Assembly: GCA_020636355.1 (NCBI GenBank)
Contig: JACJYB010000008.1
Span: forward strand, 83,501-147,500
DNA length: 64,000 nt
Direction: 5' to 3'
From: Lewinellaceae bacterium
GTDB taxonomy: Bacteria > Bacteroidota > Bacteroidia > Chitinophagales > Saprospiraceae
Under the pieces are notes generated by a model. That model worked only from the letters and a program-made list of their open reading frames with translations. It searched no databases and had not been told where the DNA came from. Of the stretch, positions 59,843 to 64,000 are shown piece by piece; within the stretch, counting starts at the first letter, position 1; every line of letters begins with the position of its first letter. The position numbers and the translations under genes were made by a program.

Positions 59843-60592
59843 TTATTCCGACCTGTGTACGTCGTTCAACTTCCTGCGGTATTTATTATCGAAGAGATGG
59901 AAATAGAGATCGAGGTGTTTTTTCATCGCTATTTGAAACTCATCAGCCGTCCCGTTTTTCAAAACATCCACCAGATCTTTATGGGTCGGCCTTTTGGTAT
60001 TCCCGGAAATTTTGCGGTAGTCATCCAGGATCTCCGAGTAATGCTCTTTCACGTAAGCAAATACGGGGCTAAATATATGGTGCAGCTGAATGATGACATT
60101 GTTCTTGGTGATTTCATAAAGCTTACGGTGAAAGTTTGATTCTTCCTCCACGGACAGCATGTTGTCATTAAGGACACTCTCCCGGTTAACGATCTCTTCA
60201 AGTTCGGCAATTTCACGGGCAGTTTTGTTTACAAAAATGGAATTACACATCCCGATTTCAATGATTATACGCAGATTGAGAATATCCAGCAGATCTCCTT
60301 TGCTCATCAGCCGTGGATCCATGACCCTTCTCATTCCATTGAGAATATTGGGTTCAGCGAGGGTCATGCCTTTTTTAGTCCGAGACTGGATCAGGCCCAT
60401 CATTCGCAGGCGACTTAACGCTTCACGCAGAACACTGCGCGCCACGCCAAGCGCCTCAGAGAGTTCTTTTTCATTGGGTAATGAGTCCCCGGGCATAAAG
60501 TTGCTTTCCTTGATGTAGTTGAGCAATTTTTCCTCGACTTTATCAACCAGGGTGGTTGTCTGATCGGTAATTTTCAAACTGTCCGAAACCAT
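59843..60592 (-). CDS. GntR/FadR family transcriptional regulator (NanR-like)
   Basis: A 249-residue regulator with a GntR-type winged helix (about residues 15-80, NEKELSEALGVARSVLREALSRLRMMGLIQSRTKKGMTL) and a C-terminal helical FCD domain with a conserved ligand-binding histidine set (ESNFHRKLYEI, THKDLVDVL, KHLDLYFHLF) that often binds a metal and carboxylate sugar ligand. It heads the whole 18.7-kb minus-strand run. Two matching palindromes, in front of itself and before nanA, suggest it represses the locus and itself until a sialic-acid-derived ligand binds. Confidence 0.92.
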   Translation of the reverse strand: MVSDSLKITDQTTTLVDKVEEKLLNYIKESNFMPGDSLPNEKELSEALGVARSVLREALSRLRMMGLIQSRTKKGMTLAEPNILNGMRRVMDPRLMSKGDLLDILNLRIIIEIGMCNSIFVNKTAREIAELEEIVNRESVLNDNMLSVEEESNFHRKLYEITKNNVIIQLHHIFSPVFAYVKEHYSEILDDYRKISGNTKRPTHKDLVDVLKNGTADEFQIAMKKHLDLYFHLFDNKYRRKLNDVHRSE

Positions 60593-60693
60593 TTAATCAT
60601 AAGTCATTCTGGTAAAGAAAACATCTCACGAATTGGCGCAGATGAATTGCTAGGGATCTATCTACGGATAGAATAAAACGGGAATCAAGGCTA

Positions 60694-60704
60694 TTGTCCT
60701 ACAA
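60694..60704 (-). promoter_or_regulatory. GntR/FadR-type operator overlapping the gntR promoter
   Basis: TTGTCCTACAA fits TNGTNNNACNA; the outer arms TTGT and ACAA are inverted repeats. On the minus strand it overlaps TATATTTG, an exact TAnnTTTG -7 match (60702-60709), about 100 bases before the gntR ATG. Consistent with autoregulation. Confidence 0.6.
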
Positions 60705-60812
60705 ATATAGCAAATCAGACGAAATATCTTCTCCGGGTGTTTAATCGTCAACCCAACGTGAAAAGGGCTCCCTGCAGCGCTTGCCCTTTATAGCCCTTAC
60801 AAGTTAGGGAAT

Positions 60813-61034
60813 TTAATCCTGCCAGAGAACACTGTTACGAACTTCAGCAGACCAATCGCTGCTACGGGATGGGCTCTTTTTATACCACTTGTTAAAATAA
60901 TCTTTTTTGGAGAGAGAGCAGGCTGTCACCATCGTGGAGGCATGGTTATATCCCTGAAGCATTGAGCAGGTAAAGGCAATACCCATAGCAATTATAATGC
61001 TTGAGAATTTTTGCGCCCTAGAAGAGGCTTTCAT
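60813..61034 (-). CDS. Possible small exported protein downstream of the rRNA operon
   Basis: A 73-residue open frame with a basic then hydrophobic N-terminus (KASSRAQKFSSIIIAMGIAFTCSML) that looks like a signal peptide or anchor, and a Trp/Ser-rich C-terminus. AGGA lies seven bases before the ATG. It begins 20 bases after the rRNA terminator on the same strand, so its expression could depend on terminator readthrough. No family recognised; it may not be a gene. Confidence 0.35.
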   Translation of the reverse strand: MKASSRAQKFSSIIIAMGIAFTCSMLQGYNHASTMVTACSLSKKDYFNKWYKKSPSRSSDWSAEVRNSVLWQD

Positions 61035-61053
61035 GCAAAAGTCCTAAAACGGA

Positions 61054-61083
61054 GAAAGCCGTCCCCTTGCGGAAACGGCTTTC
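61054..61083 (-). terminator. Terminator of the rRNA operon
   Basis: GAAAGCCGT (61054-61062) pairs with ACGGCTTTC (61075-61083); on the minus strand TCCGTTTTAGG follows. It sits just after the 3' end of 5S rRNA. Confidence 0.75.
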
Positions 61084-61089
61084 ATAAAA

Positions 61090-61199
<110 letters not shown>

Positions 61200-61303
61200 T
61201 ATCTTGTGCGTAGACCGTCCGTTGACGGTGTACTTAGCATGTCTTTTATGTTGGTAGTAAAAAAGACAGTTGGAGAATGAGGTGCAAAGAAGAAGAAAAA
61301 AAA

Positions 61304-64000
<2,697 letters not shown>

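Overview
The window is chromosomal DNA from a member of the Bacteroidota, most likely an environmental, Saprospiria- or Chitinophagia-like lineage. The evidence is a PorP/SprF-GldKLMN type IX secretion operon, SusC/SusD outer-membrane pairs, several lipoprotein signal peptides, Bacteroidota-only families (DUF2911, DUF6702, DUF4783) and promoter-like TAnnTTTG boxes a short distance before several starts. The genus cannot be fixed from sequence reading alone.

Positions 1-10400 hold mostly plus-strand housekeeping genes: a DUF2911 protein, a family 4 glycosyltransferase, ahcY, a HupE-like membrane protein, a DUF6702 protein, yidD, a minus-strand ECF-like sigma factor, uvrA, a Tat-like metallo-beta-lactamase-fold hydrolase and a zinc alcohol dehydrogenase. 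Positions 10469-19136 are one minus-strand block: a small conserved protein, a PhnP-like hydrolase and a YyaL-type protein lead into porP/sprF-gldK-gldL-gldM-gldN, which ends in a clear terminator. Positions 19253-26120 carry an outer-membrane barrel, a Ppx/GppA phosphatase, rbfA, recG, a membrane-anchored coiled-coil protein, a serA-like dehydrogenase, an FKBP lipoprotein and a thioredoxin. Positions 26145-32681 (minus) are purH-coaX-outer membrane protein-two tandem TPR-like paralogues. Positions 33033-41814 hold a second thioredoxin, a GH95-like glycosidase, tdk, a proline-rich protein, a rhomboid protease, a DUF4783 protein, gpmI, a lipoprotein and a small cysteine-tailed secreted protein.

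The most striking region is 41910-60592. Eleven consecutive minus-strand genes form a polysaccharide-utilisation-like locus: GntR/FadR regulator, N-acetylneuraminate-lyase-like aldolase, SusC, SusD, a five-Asp-box sialidase, four sulfatases, a kelch mutarotase fused to a sodium:solute symporter, and a fifth sulfatase. The combination suggests stepwise use of a sulfated, sialic-acid-bearing glycan: sulfatases and sialidase trim it at the surface or in the periplasm, SusCD imports it, the fused NanM-like/transporter protein equilibrates and imports free sialic acid, and the lyase splits it to pyruvate and ManNAc. Two matching dyads, one before the lyase and one before the regulator, fit GntR/FadR-type operators and both overlap promoter-like -7 elements.

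The right end (61090-64000) is the 3' part of an rRNA operon on the minus strand: most of 23S, then 5S. I see no tRNA genes, CRISPR arrays, insertion sequences or prophage genes.
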